Positions 19,887-28,939 of a stretch of 64,000 bases of DNA are shown in pieces. The notes below the pieces were generated by a model, which worked only from the letters and a program-made list of their open reading frames with translations, was not told where the DNA came from and did no database searches. Position 1 is the first letter of the stretch. Every line of letters begins with the position of its first letter. The position numbers and the translations under genes were made by a program. Origin of the DNA: Trinickia caryophylli (GTDB lineage Bacteria > Pseudomonadota > Gammaproteobacteria > Burkholderiales > Burkholderiaceae); NCBI RefSeq assembly GCF_034424545.1, contig NZ_CP139970.1:1860001-1924000 (forward strand). Reading direction: 5' to 3'.

Positions 19887-20449
19887 GCTTCGTGGCCGCC
19901 CTCGGCTTCGCGGGCAGCGCCGTCGGCACCGCCCGCGCCGGCCAACTCGGCGAAGCGGCGCACCGCGTGGCTGTCGGCCACTTCGTCGGCGGCACGCTCG
20001 AGCCGCGCGGCCCGTGCGCGCTGCGCCTTCTCGCCGGCTTTCTCGAGCTTGTCCTCGGCGGCCTTCGCGCGGCGCGCGGCGCGCTGCAGTTGCGCGAGTT
20101 GCGCCTCGTGGCTGTCATGGCGCTGGCTGGCCTCGGTAACCGAGCGCGTGGCCGTGCCGATGCGCATGTTCACCGTGCGCGTATCGGCGGCCGCTTCCTG
20201 CAGCGCACGCGCCGAATTCGCGGCGTCGGCTCCGGACCCGCCAGCCGCGGCGAGCCGCTGCTGGATCGCCGCCTTGATCTGCGCCTGCGCGTTCAGGTGC
20301 GCGACAGCCTGATCGAGCGCACGGCGGCTTTGAGCGGCAATGCTTTGCTGGCGCGCGGCCGCCACGCGCGCGATCTGAGCGCGCATCTCGCGCACGCGGC
20401 GCAGCCGCGCGAGTGTGGCGAGCACGGCGGCGTCGTCGGCGTCAGACAT
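19853..20449 (-). CDS. sctO: SctO (YscO/HrpB7-like) T3SS stalk protein
   Basis: About 198 residues, almost entirely Ala/Arg/Glu/Gln-rich coiled coil, with no signal peptide or membrane segment. Such proteins act as the central stalk of the secretion ATPase, comparable to FliJ. The assignment rests mainly on composition and on its position between the ATPase sctN and sctT, which is the HrpB7 position in the hrpB operon. The start at 20449 overlaps the sctN stop codon by 8 bases; a longer frame starts at 20488 but would read deep into sctN. The last 25 residues are Gly/Ala-rich and less helical. Confidence 0.78.
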   Translation of the reverse strand: MSDADDAAVLATLARLRRVREMRAQIARVAAARQQSIAAQSRRALDQAVAHLNAQAQIKAAIQQRLAAAGGSGADAANSARALQEAAADTRTVNMRIGTATRSVTEASQRHDSHEAQLAQLQRAARRAKAAEDKLEKAGEKAQRARAARLERAADEVADSHAVRRFAELAGAGGADGAAREAEGGHEAWPAFHPDSRC

Positions 20450-21824
20450 GATCGTTCGCCAGGCGAATGAGACGCGCGAGCATCGCATCGAAGCCGACGT
20501 TCTCGGTCGCGGCCTGCGTGCAGAAAGCCATCAGCGGCTCGCGGGCGTGCAGTGCGAGATCGCCGAGCCGGTCGCTGCCCTCCCGGTACTCGCCGATCTG
20601 CACGAGCAGCTCGATCTCCTGGTACTTCGCGAGCAACTCTCGCAACCGGCCCGCCGCGCGCTGATGCACCGGCGACGTCACGAGCGGCATCACGCGCGAA
20701 AGGCTCGCGAGCACGTCGATGGCCGGATAGCGGTTGGCCAGCGCGATCTTGCGCGAGAGCACGATGTGGCCGTCGAGAATCGAGCGAACCTCCTCGGCGA
20801 TCGGGTCCGACTCTTCGTCGCCTTCCACGAGTACCGTATAAAGCGCCGTGATCGAGCCGTTCGCGCCCTGCCCGGCACGCTCGAGCAGGCGCGGCAGCAC
20901 CGCGAAGGTCGAGGGCGGAAAGCTGCGGCGCGTCGGCGGCTCGCCGCTCGCCAGCCCCACCTCGCGCTGCGCGCGCGCAAAGCGCGTGAGCGAATCGACG
21001 AGCAGCAGGACGCGCTTGCCCGCATCGCGGAAATGCTCGGCAATGGCCGTGGCCACGAGCGCCGACTTCACGCGCTCCATCGCGGGCCGGTCCGACGTGG
21101 ACACGACGAGAATCGAGCGTGCGCGCACCTCGGGCGAGAGCGAATGTTCGATGAACTCGCGCACTTCGCGGCCGCGCTCGCCGACGAGCGCAATCACGTT
21201 CACATCGGCCTTCGCGCCGCGAGCAATCATGCCGAGCAACGTGCTCTTGCCGACGCCCGACGGCGCGAAGATACCGACGCGCTGCCCTTCGCCGAGCGTC
21301 ATCAGCGAATCGATCACGCGCACGCCTGTAGCGAACGGCTTGTCGATCATGCGCCGCGCGAGCGGATTCGGCGGCTCCTGCTGCGTCGATACCCAGGCCG
21401 TCGCCTGCACGGGGCCGCGCTCGTCGAGCGGCTGGCCGAGCCCGTCGAGCACGCGGCCGAAGAGCGCCTCGCCAACGGGAAAGACGTGCTCGCGCCCCGA
21501 GGGGACGACCGTCGTCTCGGGCGAGAGTCCGGCGACATCGCCTAGCGGCGTGAGCAGCGTCGTCTGGCGCGAGAAGCCGACGACTTCCGCGAGCAACGTG
21601 GGCCGGTTCGGCGTGCGCAGCTCGCAGATCTCGCCGAGCCGCGCGCGAATGCCCGTGGCGTTCAGGATCTGTCCGACCGCATGGTTCACGCGCCCTTGCA
21701 CCGACACCGGCGAAAAGAACGCGAGGCCCGCGTCGAGATCGCCGACGAGCCGCCCGCTGTCGAGCGAGGCGGATTCGCCGAAGCGCTCGTCGTCGCCGGC
21801 CGGCGCTGCGCCGAATGCGCTCAT
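20442..21824 (-). CDS. sctN: SctN (YscN/HrcN/FliI family) T3SS ATPase
   Basis: 460-residue cytoplasmic ATPase that energises unfolding and release of substrates from chaperones. The Walker A motif APSGVGKST lies at residues 187-195, followed by VGERGREVREF and the Walker B segment KRVLLLVDSLTRFA; the catalytic-glutamate region GERGRE and the C-terminal SPVHQRAAGRLRELLAKYQE are intact. The ATG at 21824 overlaps the sctL stop as ATGA, which fixes the start; the longer open frame to 22457 is only the antisense-free extension through sctL. Partners expected in the same operon, sctL (stator) and sctO (stalk), flank it on both sides. Confidence 0.97.
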   Translation of the reverse strand: MSAFGAAPAGDDERFGESASLDSGRLVGDLDAGLAFFSPVSVQGRVNHAVGQILNATGIRARLGEICELRTPNRPTLLAEVVGFSRQTTLLTPLGDVAGLSPETTVVPSGREHVFPVGEALFGRVLDGLGQPLDERGPVQATAWVSTQQEPPNPLARRMIDKPFATGVRVIDSLMTLGEGQRVGIFAPSGVGKSTLLGMIARGAKADVNVIALVGERGREVREFIEHSLSPEVRARSILVVSTSDRPAMERVKSALVATAIAEHFRDAGKRVLLLVDSLTRFARAQREVGLASGEPPTRRSFPPSTFAVLPRLLERAGQGANGSITALYTVLVEGDEESDPIAEEVRSILDGHIVLSRKIALANRYPAIDVLASLSRVMPLVTSPVHQRAAGRLRELLAKYQEIELLVQIGEYREGSDRLGDLALHAREPLMAFCTQAATENVGFDAMLARLIRLANDHV

Positions 21825-22450
21825 CGCGGCGCCCCCGGCAAGTGCTCGCGTCGAATGGCCTGGCGCAACGCGTCGATCTGCAGATCGAGGCTCGCGTCGA
21901 TGCGGCCCGACGGCGTTTCGACCGTGCAGGCATGCGCGCTCAGTTGCGCATCCTCGACGATCTGGATCTTCTGTGCGCGCGCGGGGCCTGCAAAGGCGGC
22001 GGCGAGCGCCTCCTGCATCTCTTCCTTTCGGCCCGGCGCGACATGCACGACGAGAAACGGCTCGTCGCGCACGAGCGGCACGATCCGCGCGAGCGCCGCT
22101 TCGTAGAGCCGCTGCGGATGCATCTCGCCGACTATCGTGCGCACGGCCTTCACGACGATCTCGGCCATCGACTCCTTCATCGACTCCATCGTCTTGGCCG
22201 CCAGCAGCGCCTGACTGTAGGTGCGCGCCGCGTACTCTTTCTGCGCGCGGCGCAGCCCTTCCTCGTAGCCCGCGGCCTGGCGCGCCTCGAACTCCGCCTG
22301 AGCGGCGGCGACGATGCGCTCCGCCTCCTCGCGCGCGGTCGCGATGACGGCGGAGGCATCGAGCAGCGTCGCGTACTCGCGCTCCTTGAGCACCTTGCGC
22401 TCGGACAGCAGCTGCAGGTTGTCGCTCGTGATCAGAAAAGCCAGTCCCAT
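21821..22450 (-). CDS. sctL: SctL (YscL/HrpB5/FliH family) ATPase regulator
   Basis: 209-residue peripheral stator protein that binds SctN and links it to the sorting platform. It begins with MGLAFLITSDNLQLLSERKV, typical of the family, followed by a charged Ala/Glu helix (residues 30-95) and a globular C-terminal domain ending in the ASLDLQIDALRQAI segment seen in HrpE/YscL proteins. It overlaps sctK by 19 bases and sctN by 4 bases, so translation is probably coupled. No catalytic role is expected. Confidence 0.9.
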   Translation of the reverse strand: MGLAFLITSDNLQLLSERKVLKEREYATLLDASAVIATAREEAERIVAAAQAEFEARQAAGYEEGLRRAQKEYAARTYSQALLAAKTMESMKESMAEIVVKAVRTIVGEMHPQRLYEAALARIVPLVRDEPFLVVHVAPGRKEEMQEALAAAFAGPARAQKIQIVEDAQLSAHACTVETPSGRIDASLDLQIDALRQAIRREHLPGAPR

Positions 22451-23127
22451 ACCGCAAACCTCTCGGGAATCAGAAACAGGAACAGCAGCTCGCCGAGCTG
22501 GTCGCGCTGCGAGCGGTTGAGCAGATACGGCGCCGCCTCGTCGATCGCGCGGTTGAACTTGAGCGGCACGCGCCGCTCGACAGGCGTTCCCGCGGCCGCC
22601 ATGAAATCGGCAAGCAGCCGCCCGCCGCGCGCGCGAATCACGGCCGGCAGCGCCGCCGGCTCACCGCGCCACGGCTCGAGCGTATCGCCGAGCGCGCTGA
22701 ACGCGGGCGCCCGCTCGAGCGTCAGTTCCAGCGCGTCGGCGCCGACTTTCGCCGTGACCTCGGCGCGAATGCGCCGCACCGGCAGCGCCTCCACGAGCCA
22801 CGCGCGATGCAGCAGCAGCCCCGCGTAGGTGGCGAGCTGCTCGAGTGCGGCGCCGGGCAGCAACGCGAGGCGCGCGAGCGGCGTGGCCACGTCGAAGTCG
22901 GCCAGGTCCGCCACCCCGTGGCGCTCGAGCAGGTGGCGCGCGATCACGCGGCGCCCGGCCTCGCCGAAGCGCGACAGTTGCCGGTACGCCCCGGGCCAGT
23001 CCTCGGGCAGGCGCGTGACGTGCAGGTACGCATCAGGCCGCAAGTTGAACTCGCAGACCATCCGGTAGAACGGCACGCGCCGCGGCGGCGCGGGCGGCTC
23101 GAGCGGCTCCGTCCACGGCAGGCTCAT
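22432..23127 (-). CDS. sctK: SctK (YscK/HrpB4-like) sorting-platform protein
   Basis: 231 residues. The region FYRMVCEFNLRPDAYLHVTRLP near the N terminus and the C-terminal NRSQRDQLGELLFL segment fit the SctK family, a sorting-platform subunit joining SctQ to the SctD ring. It lies between sctJ and sctL, which is the HrpB4 position of the hrpB operon. The start MSLPWTE at 23127 was preferred over a longer frame to 23223, which would run into the sctJ coding region and adds only basic low-complexity residues. Sequence conservation in this family is low, so context carries much of the call. Confidence 0.82.
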   Translation of the reverse strand: MSLPWTEPLEPPAPPRRVPFYRMVCEFNLRPDAYLHVTRLPEDWPGAYRQLSRFGEAGRRVIARHLLERHGVADLADFDVATPLARLALLPGAALEQLATYAGLLLHRAWLVEALPVRRIRAEVTAKVGADALELTLERAPAFSALGDTLEPWRGEPAALPAVIRARGGRLLADFMAAAGTPVERRVPLKFNRAIDEAAPYLLNRSQRDQLGELLFLFLIPERFAVWDWLF

Positions 23128-23158
23128 GGCGCGGCACTCATGCGGCACTCCCGCAGCA

Positions 23159-24040
23159 TCAGGCGCCGTCGCGCGCGCTGTCGGCCACGCGCATCGCGCG
23201 CGAACCCGACGAGGCCGCCCCACCGCGGCCGTTGCCGAAGAGCCCGGCGAGCCGGGCGCCGAACATGCCGCGACGAGCGGCGGAGAGCGCGATGACCGCG
23301 AGCGTCATCAGCAGCAGGGCCGCAACGAGCCAGCCGAGCGGCGAGCGCAACCGCAGCGCGTCGACGAGCGCATCGCCGATCGCATTGGCCTGCACGGGCT
23401 TGGCCGTGGTCGGCTGCAGGAACAGCGAGACGTTGTCATACTGCAGCCCCTCGATGCTGTGGGTGACGAGATCCTTGACCATCGGCGCCATCGCGCGCAG
23501 ATCGACGCCGGGCTTGTAGCGAATGTAGACGGCCGCCGAAGACGGCTTGATCTTGTCCGCGAGCGGGTCGTTCTCGGGAATCACGACCTGCACGCGCGCG
23601 ACCACCACGCCTTCGATCGACTGCAGCGTGCGCGTGAGCTCCTGCGAGAGGCCGTAAAGGTAGCGCATGCGCTCTTCGGCCGGCGTCGAGACGAGCCCTT
23701 GCTTCTGAAAGAGTTCGCCAATGCTTGCGTAGTGCGGATGCGGCAGCCCGTTCGCGCGCAGCACGGTCAGCGCCGGCTGCAGATCGTTCTCGGCGACTTC
23801 GACCTGCCACGCGGCGCGATCGGAAGCGTCGCGCGCGTCGTTGTCCTTCGAGGCCGCGATGCCGGCCTCGCCGAGCACGCTGATCATCTCGTTCGCCTCG
23901 GCTTCGGTCAGGCCCGAGTACAGCTCTTTCTGGCAGCCCGCCAGCAGCACGAGCGCACCCGCGAGCAGCACGCGCGCAAGCACGCGCCGGCCGCGCCGCG
24001 CGCCGTCCCGGCCGGGCAATGAAAATGAGCTCACCGTCAT
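23159..24040 (-). CDS. sctJ: SctJ (YscJ/HrcJ/FliF-like) inner-ring lipoprotein
   Basis: 293-residue lipoprotein of the inner-membrane ring. The lipobox LLAGC places the lipidated cysteine at residue 36, after a longer than usual basic N terminus. It shows the typical YSGLTEAEANEM start of the first ring domain, the second ring domain with VVVARVQVVIPENDPL and SAAVYIRYKPG, and a C-terminal membrane helix (LGWLVAALLLMTLAVIAL). The ATG at 24040 overlaps the sctI stop by 4 bases. Partners are SctD, which forms the second inner ring, and SctC in the outer membrane. Confidence 0.96.
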   Translation of the reverse strand: MTVSSFSLPGRDGARRGRRVLARVLLAGALVLLAGCQKELYSGLTEAEANEMISVLGEAGIAASKDNDARDASDRAAWQVEVAENDLQPALTVLRANGLPHPHYASIGELFQKQGLVSTPAEERMRYLYGLSQELTRTLQSIEGVVVARVQVVIPENDPLADKIKPSSAAVYIRYKPGVDLRAMAPMVKDLVTHSIEGLQYDNVSLFLQPTTAKPVQANAIGDALVDALRLRSPLGWLVAALLLMTLAVIALSAARRGMFGARLAGLFGNGRGGAASSGSRAMRVADSARDGA

Positions 24041-24555
24041 TCCTGGTTCTTGAGGATCGAATGGGTGAGCCCGTTCGTCGCCTGCGCGACGGCGAGGCTC
24101 AGCTGGTACTCCGAAATCGTCGTCGTGGCGCTCCACTGGAAGTCCATGGCCTGCGCCATGGCCATCATCGGGTCGTTCGCGTTCTGCCCCATCGACTGCA
24201 GCATCTCCACCTGATGGGCCTGCAGCTTCGAGTAGCGCGTATCGAGCTCGCTCGTGTAGCCGCGCAGCCGCTCGGCGAGCGACGACGGCGCGAACTGCGG
24301 CTTCATCTGCACTTCCATGGCGCCGGGCTGATACGCGACGACTGGTGCGGCCTGCGTGGCCTGGGCGGTTTGCGCGACTTGCGCGGGTGCCTGCTGCGCA
24401 CTGCCGCTCGCCTGCGCCGCCTGCCCCGGCGGCGACTGCATCAGGCCGTCGAACTGCCGGACCTGCGCCTCGTTGTGCGCGCCCGCCGGCGCACCCTGCG
24501 CGGCCTGCGCGAGCGTGGCCGCCACGGCGGGCGGCGCGGTGCCGGAAACGTTCAT
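24037..24555 (-). CDS. sctI: SctI (YscI/HrpB2-like) inner rod protein
   Basis: 172 residues. The N-terminal two thirds are Gln/Ala-rich and unstructured; the last 40 residues (MDFQWSATTTISEYQLSLAV and on to SILKNQE) match the C-terminal rod-forming helix of the SctI family. A good Shine-Dalgarno sequence (AAGGAG) precedes the ATG. The position directly before sctJ is that of hrpB2. At 172 residues it is longer than many SctI proteins, the surplus being the low-complexity N-terminal part. Confidence 0.85.
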   Translation of the reverse strand: MNVSGTAPPAVAATLAQAAQGAPAGAHNEAQVRQFDGLMQSPPGQAAQASGSAQQAPAQVAQTAQATQAAPVVAYQPGAMEVQMKPQFAPSSLAERLRGYTSELDTRYSKLQAHQVEMLQSMGQNANDPMMAMAQAMDFQWSATTTISEYQLSLAVAQATNGLTHSILKNQE

Positions 24556-24776
24556 GTCTGTTCTCCTTGCCGATCTGGTTTTCAGGGCTGGCTCGCGCCG
24601 GTCGCTGGCGCGCGAACATGCCCTAAGGCGAACGCCACCCCGGAGTCCGCGCCTGCGCGCTTACTCCGATCGTCATCGCAACCGCATCGGATGCCGGCGG
24701 ACGCAAGACGCCGAAGCGCTTGCACCCGCCGGGCACCGGCACGCTCGCGACGAACCGGGGCGGACAGCCGCCGCCG

Positions 24777-24977
24777 TCAGGCGCGGCCGGCGGAGCCGAT
24801 ATGCTCCGCAGCCTGCGAAGCCGCCGTGCCGGCAGCCTGCGTGACCGCACCGGTCGTCTGAAACGTGCTCGTCGAACTCTGGACCTGGAATTGGATCTCG
24901 GTCAGCTTCGTCTGAGCCTCGATCAATTGGTTGGCCTGGTTCTGAACTCCACTGGTATCGGTGACGTTACCGCTCAT
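24777..24977 (-). CDS. Small protein in T3SS operon, candidate needle/pilus subunit
   Basis: 66 residues, helical, rich in Gln, Ala, Thr and Ser, with no signal peptide, cysteine or tryptophan. The start MSGNVTDTSG is supported by AAAGGAG seven bases upstream. Size, composition and the place between sctD and sctI are what would be expected of the needle or Hrp-pilus subunit (SctF/HrpY/HrpE), which is otherwise missing from the window. The WSxxYN-like motif of SctF needles is absent, so it may be a different small secreted component. The assignment is inference from context. About 220 bases without a recognised gene separate it from sctI. Confidence 0.45.
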   Translation of the reverse strand: MSGNVTDTSGVQNQANQLIEAQTKLTEIQFQVQSSTSTFQTTGAVTQAAGTAASQAAEHIGSAGRA

Positions 24978-25135
24978 CGCTCGCTCCTTTACGTTGACAA
25001 ACATCTCGGCGACGCAGCCCCATGCCGCTACCGCCATGGCTTACCGCTGCGCGCGGGCGGCCCCCATGGCCGCTCTCGCGCCTCGGCTGCGCGGCGCGTG
25101 CTCTCACGCGCGCCGCAAAACGATTCTCCGCGCCG

Positions 25136-26542
25136 TCACGGCGCGTGCCCTTGCGACGCACCGGACGGCACCGGTCCGAGCACCGGCGCCGAGGCGCCGC
25201 CCGCCGTGCCACCCGCATGTACCGCGCCCGCTCCGTCGGTCGATGCCGATGCGCCGACGGCAGCCGCCGACGCCGGCACCGGCACCGGCATGGCGACACC
25301 CGTTGCCGCGCCGCGCGCGACGGTGCCCGGCGTTGCCGCATCGGCGGCGGCCGTGGCCGTGCGATTGCCGCCCAGCGGCATCACGATGCGCCGGCCGTCG
25401 TTCTGAAACACGACCTGATCGCTGTCGATCGAGACGACGGTCGGGCCTTCCTTCATCTTCGAGCCTTCGAAATAGCGGCTGCCGTCGGCCGTTTCGACAT
25501 AGCGATCGTCGTCGCTCACGAATACGGTGACGATCTCCGGAATGCCCGCCACACCGCCGAGCACGCCGATGCTCGCAGGCGTGTTCGGATCGCCGTAGTT
25601 CACGTGGTCCACCACCTCGAGCGCGGGCCGCGCATCCTTCGTGTAGTTGCGGATGCGATCGGCGATCTGCGCGTGCGGCGCCGTGCCGGCGAGTTCGATC
25701 CTGCCGCGCCCCAGGTACGAAATCGCGAGCGGCGTATCGCTGAAATAGGTCTGCGCCGTGGCGATCAGATCGCTGACGACGTAGACGGTGCCGAGCGCCG
25801 CGCTTTCGACGCCGGCCACGATCTGCGCGACTTTCTCGCGCTCCGCCTCGTTTTTCACGTAGCCGGTGACGACCGCGCCGTCGTCGCGCGGCGTCACCGT
25901 GAGTTCGGGGTACGGGCGCAGCGCCTGCTGCAGCCGGTGCACGCGCGAAACCGCCGATTCGTGCTGCCACGGCAGGCTGCCCGACCACGCAATGAGGCCG
26001 TAGCCGAGCGCGCCGAGCGCCACGCCGCCCCAGAGCGCCAGCAGCACGAGCATGAAGCGGCGGCTGCCGACGCGGCGCACGGCTGCCGCGAGCCACCCGA
26101 GCCACGCGGTGTCGTGTTCGGCGAGCGGCTTTTCGCTCTCGGCCGGCAGCGCGGCGGCGGCCTGCGCGTTGCGCGCGATGCCAAGACGCATCGAGCCGAT
26201 CGTCAGCACGTCGCCCGGCGCCAGCGAGCGGCGTCCGGCCACGAGCGGCTCCTCGTTGAGCAGCACCGGCGCGCCACCTTCGGCGCCCGCGTTCTGCACG
26301 GTCACCGCGAGCGCGCCCACTTGCAGGCACACCTGCTTCGGGCCGATCTCGCGGTCGGGGAGGATCACCTCGCAGTCGGCCGCCGTGCCGATCCAGTTCG
26401 CACCGCGCGCGAGCGACATCGTGCGGCCGTACATCGGCCCGCTCAGAAAGCACAGATTCCAGGGCGAGGCATCGACGGCCTGGCCAGACGGCGCCGAACT
26501 CATCGACATGCCCGCGCCGCGGGAATCAAGGATTGACGCCAT
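25136..26542 (-). CDS. sctD: SctD (YscD/HrpW/PrgH-like) inner-membrane ring protein
   Basis: 468 residues. Residues 25-125 form an FHA-like cytoplasmic domain (WIGTAADCEVILPDREIG and the GDVLTIGSMRLGI strand), as in SctD. A single membrane helix follows at about 163-185 (FMLVLLALWGGVALGALGYG), then periplasmic BON/ring-building domains (VTGYVKNEAEREKV). The last 90 residues are Ala/Pro/Gly-rich and extend beyond the usual family length. The ATG overlaps the end of sctC by 17 bases. It connects the SctJ ring to the SctC secretin. Confidence 0.9.
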   Translation of the reverse strand: MASILDSRGAGMSMSSAPSGQAVDASPWNLCFLSGPMYGRTMSLARGANWIGTAADCEVILPDREIGPKQVCLQVGALAVTVQNAGAEGGAPVLLNEEPLVAGRRSLAPGDVLTIGSMRLGIARNAQAAAALPAESEKPLAEHDTAWLGWLAAAVRRVGSRRFMLVLLALWGGVALGALGYGLIAWSGSLPWQHESAVSRVHRLQQALRPYPELTVTPRDDGAVVTGYVKNEAEREKVAQIVAGVESAALGTVYVVSDLIATAQTYFSDTPLAISYLGRGRIELAGTAPHAQIADRIRNYTKDARPALEVVDHVNYGDPNTPASIGVLGGVAGIPEIVTVFVSDDDRYVETADGSRYFEGSKMKEGPTVVSIDSDQVVFQNDGRRIVMPLGGNRTATAAADAATPGTVARGAATGVAMPVPVPASAAAVGASASTDGAGAVHAGGTAGGASAPVLGPVPSGASQGHAP

Positions 26543-28661
26543 TTCCCTTTACTCCTTGCGCTCCTTGCGCGCCTTGCGGCGGCGGCGCGGCCGTGAGCGC
26601 ACCGGACGCCGCCGCGGCCGGCTCGCCGGGCGACGGCGCGGGCGCCCCCGCCGCCGACACCGCCGAGGCAGACGACGCGGGCGCCACGGGCGGCAGCGCC
26701 GGCGGCCCGAAGCGCGTGCCCGGCAGCGGCTTCGGCGTGAGCGGCACGACCACGTCGTTGTCGGGCGCCCGGTACATCGCTAGACCGTTCGCATCGGGCT
26801 GCACGTCGCTGCCCGGATTGACCGGCGCGCCGTCCGGTGCGTACATCGACGCCGTACTCACGACGCGCGGCGTGAGCAGATAGAAGCGCTCCATGTGCTC
26901 GCCCGTCTTGTCGGTGTACTTGAAGAGATTGCCGATCAGCGGAATGTCCGAGAGCCAGGGCACCCCGCTCTTGTTGATCTGCACCTGCCGGTTGTCGAAG
27001 CCGGCAATGAGCAGGCTTCTGCCCTCGTCGATCATCGTCTTCGTGACGATGTTGCGCTGCTGGATCACCGGCACGTTCGACACCGACTGGTTCGGCACGA
27101 CGTTGCCGTCCTGGATGTCGACGGACATCATCACGCTGTCGATCGGGGAGCCTGCACGCTGCACCGCGCTGTCGTCGACGATCATCGGCGTGACCTTGAT
27201 GCTCGTGCCCGTCGTCACGCTGTAGAGCGAGGAATCCTGGAACCCTTGCACCTGCACGTAGAACTGCGTGAGGTTTTCCAGAATGGCCTCGGTGTTGTCG
27301 AGCGCCAGCACCTTCGGCTTCGAATGCAGTTCGGCCTTGCCGGCCTGCGCGAGCGCGTTGATGCGCGTCAGCAGGTAGTCGCGCAGCGAGCCGCCGATCG
27401 AGGCCGTGAGCGCGATGCCCGTGGGCATGAACGTGCCGGTCTGCCCCGCCTCGGTCGTGCCGATGCCGAACGTGAGCGGCGGGTTGCCCGTGCCGTTGTA
27501 TTGCGTGTTGCCGTTGAGCGACGAGGCCCCGTTGCCGATCTGGATATCGCCGTGCGACGTATGCAGACGCCAGTCGATGCCGAGGCTGTCGAGCGAAGTC
27601 TCGTCGATGTCGATGATCGTCACGTTGATTTCGACGATGCGCGGGCGCACGTCGAGATCGTGGATCAGCGACTGATAGCGGTACATGTTCTCGGGAAGAT
27701 CGCGTATGAGCACGGCGTTGATGGCCGGATCCGATTCGATCTGCGGCAGCGTGTTGCTGTTGTCCGCGCCGTTGAGCGAGAACGGCATGCCGCTGTCCGG
27801 CTGCTGGCCCGAGTTGCCATAGCCATTCAGGCCGGCCGAACCGCCCGCCATGTCCGGAAACTCGATGCGCGGCACCGCGATGGTCACGCCCGAGCCGAGC
27901 TTCATCTGCCGCGCGGCCGCGCCGAGCGTGGCCGTGGAAGGCGCGTAGTTCGACCGCGAGCCGGCCTTGCCGTACAGGCGCCGCAGGATCGTGGCCACGC
28001 CCGGAATGACCACCTCCTTGCCCGAGCGGTTGATGGTGAAGTCGGAGGCCCATGCGTATTTGAGGCGGAACGCCCGGACGTCGGCGAGCTGTCCGTTCGT
28101 CGACGGGTTGCCGACAGTGCCCACGGCCTGCCGCACGAGTTCGATGTAGCGGCGCGGCCCCGATACGTAGATGCTGTTGGCGCGATCGTTGATGACGAGC
28201 GAGTAGCGCTTGTCGGGAATCTGCATCGATTCGAGCGCGCGCCCGATCTCGCCCGACGAATTCGGCGGAATGGGGATCACCTCGCTGCGCGATTGATCGG
28301 CCGGATCGACGTAGAGGAACGAGCCGTCGTAGTACCAGGTGAGCCCGTAGGTCGAGCAGATCGAATCGAGCGTCTGTTCCGGCGTGCCCGAGAAACGCCC
28401 GCTGATCGTGCCGTCCACCTTGGGATCGACGATGGCCGTCACGCTTTGCGACGCGGCGAGCTCGCGAATGAAATCGGCGATCTTGCGGCCCTTGGCCACG
28501 ATCGTGAACGGCCGGTTGCGCCAGCGCAGCTCGGCCGCCCGCGAGGGCAGCGAGAGCGCGGACAAGATCGACACGGACAGCAGGGCCGTGACGACGAAGG
28601 CCGTTGCGGCGGTCTGCGCACGCCTTTTGTTGAATCGGAATCGAACCGCCATTCGGCGCAT
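26526..28661 (-). CDS. sctC: SctC (YscC/HrcC) T3SS secretin
   Basis: 711-residue outer-membrane secretin. The start at 28661 overlaps the sctS stop (TGATG). A signal peptide covers about 45 residues and ends at SRAAE; the longer basic n-region is typical for this family. N0/N1 domains follow (FTIVAKGRKIADFIRELA; SGTPEQTLDSICSTYGL), then N3 repeats and the C-terminal secretin barrel with VPWLSDIPLIGNLFKY, the secretin signature. A Pro/Ala-rich tail of about 70 residues ends the protein; it could be where a pilotin or the wall binds. sctC and sctD are coupled by overlap. Confidence 0.96.
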   Translation of the reverse strand: MRRMAVRFRFNKRRAQTAATAFVVTALLSVSILSALSLPSRAAELRWRNRPFTIVAKGRKIADFIRELAASQSVTAIVDPKVDGTISGRFSGTPEQTLDSICSTYGLTWYYDGSFLYVDPADQSRSEVIPIPPNSSGEIGRALESMQIPDKRYSLVINDRANSIYVSGPRRYIELVRQAVGTVGNPSTNGQLADVRAFRLKYAWASDFTINRSGKEVVIPGVATILRRLYGKAGSRSNYAPSTATLGAAARQMKLGSGVTIAVPRIEFPDMAGGSAGLNGYGNSGQQPDSGMPFSLNGADNSNTLPQIESDPAINAVLIRDLPENMYRYQSLIHDLDVRPRIVEINVTIIDIDETSLDSLGIDWRLHTSHGDIQIGNGASSLNGNTQYNGTGNPPLTFGIGTTEAGQTGTFMPTGIALTASIGGSLRDYLLTRINALAQAGKAELHSKPKVLALDNTEAILENLTQFYVQVQGFQDSSLYSVTTGTSIKVTPMIVDDSAVQRAGSPIDSVMMSVDIQDGNVVPNQSVSNVPVIQQRNIVTKTMIDEGRSLLIAGFDNRQVQINKSGVPWLSDIPLIGNLFKYTDKTGEHMERFYLLTPRVVSTASMYAPDGAPVNPGSDVQPDANGLAMYRAPDNDVVVPLTPKPLPGTRFGPPALPPVAPASSASAVSAAGAPAPSPGEPAAAASGALTAAPPPQGAQGAQGVKGNGVNP

Positions 28662-28939
28662 CAGAAGACACCTGTCGAAGAAGTGAACAAACGCGTCAGC
28701 GCTTGCTGCGCGAAGCGCAGCACCTCGCCCCCCAGCCATCCGGACAACACCACGAGCGCGACCATCACGGCGATCAGCCGTACGGCAATGCCGATGTTCG
28801 CGTCCTGCACCTGCGTGACGGCCTGCACGATCGCGGCCGCCAACCCCGTGACCGTCGCAATGACGACGATCGGCAACGAAAGCATCAGCACGAGCACGAG
28901 CGCCTGCTGGGTGAGATCGAGGATCGAGGAACTCGTCAT
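28661..28939 (-). CDS. sctS: SctS (YscS/HrcS/FliQ family) export-apparatus protein
   Basis: 92 residues with two membrane helices separated by the conserved QVQDANIG loop (ALVLVLMLSLPIVVIATVTG and LIAVMVALVVLSGWLGG), which defines the SctS family. It assembles with SctR and SctT into the export gate. The start overlaps the sctV stop as ATGA and the stop touches the sctC start, so the three genes are translationally linked. Length is normal for the family. Confidence 0.95.
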   Translation of the reverse strand: MTSSSILDLTQQALVLVLMLSLPIVVIATVTGLAAAIVQAVTQVQDANIGIAVRLIAVMVALVVLSGWLGGEVLRFAQQALTRLFTSSTGVF

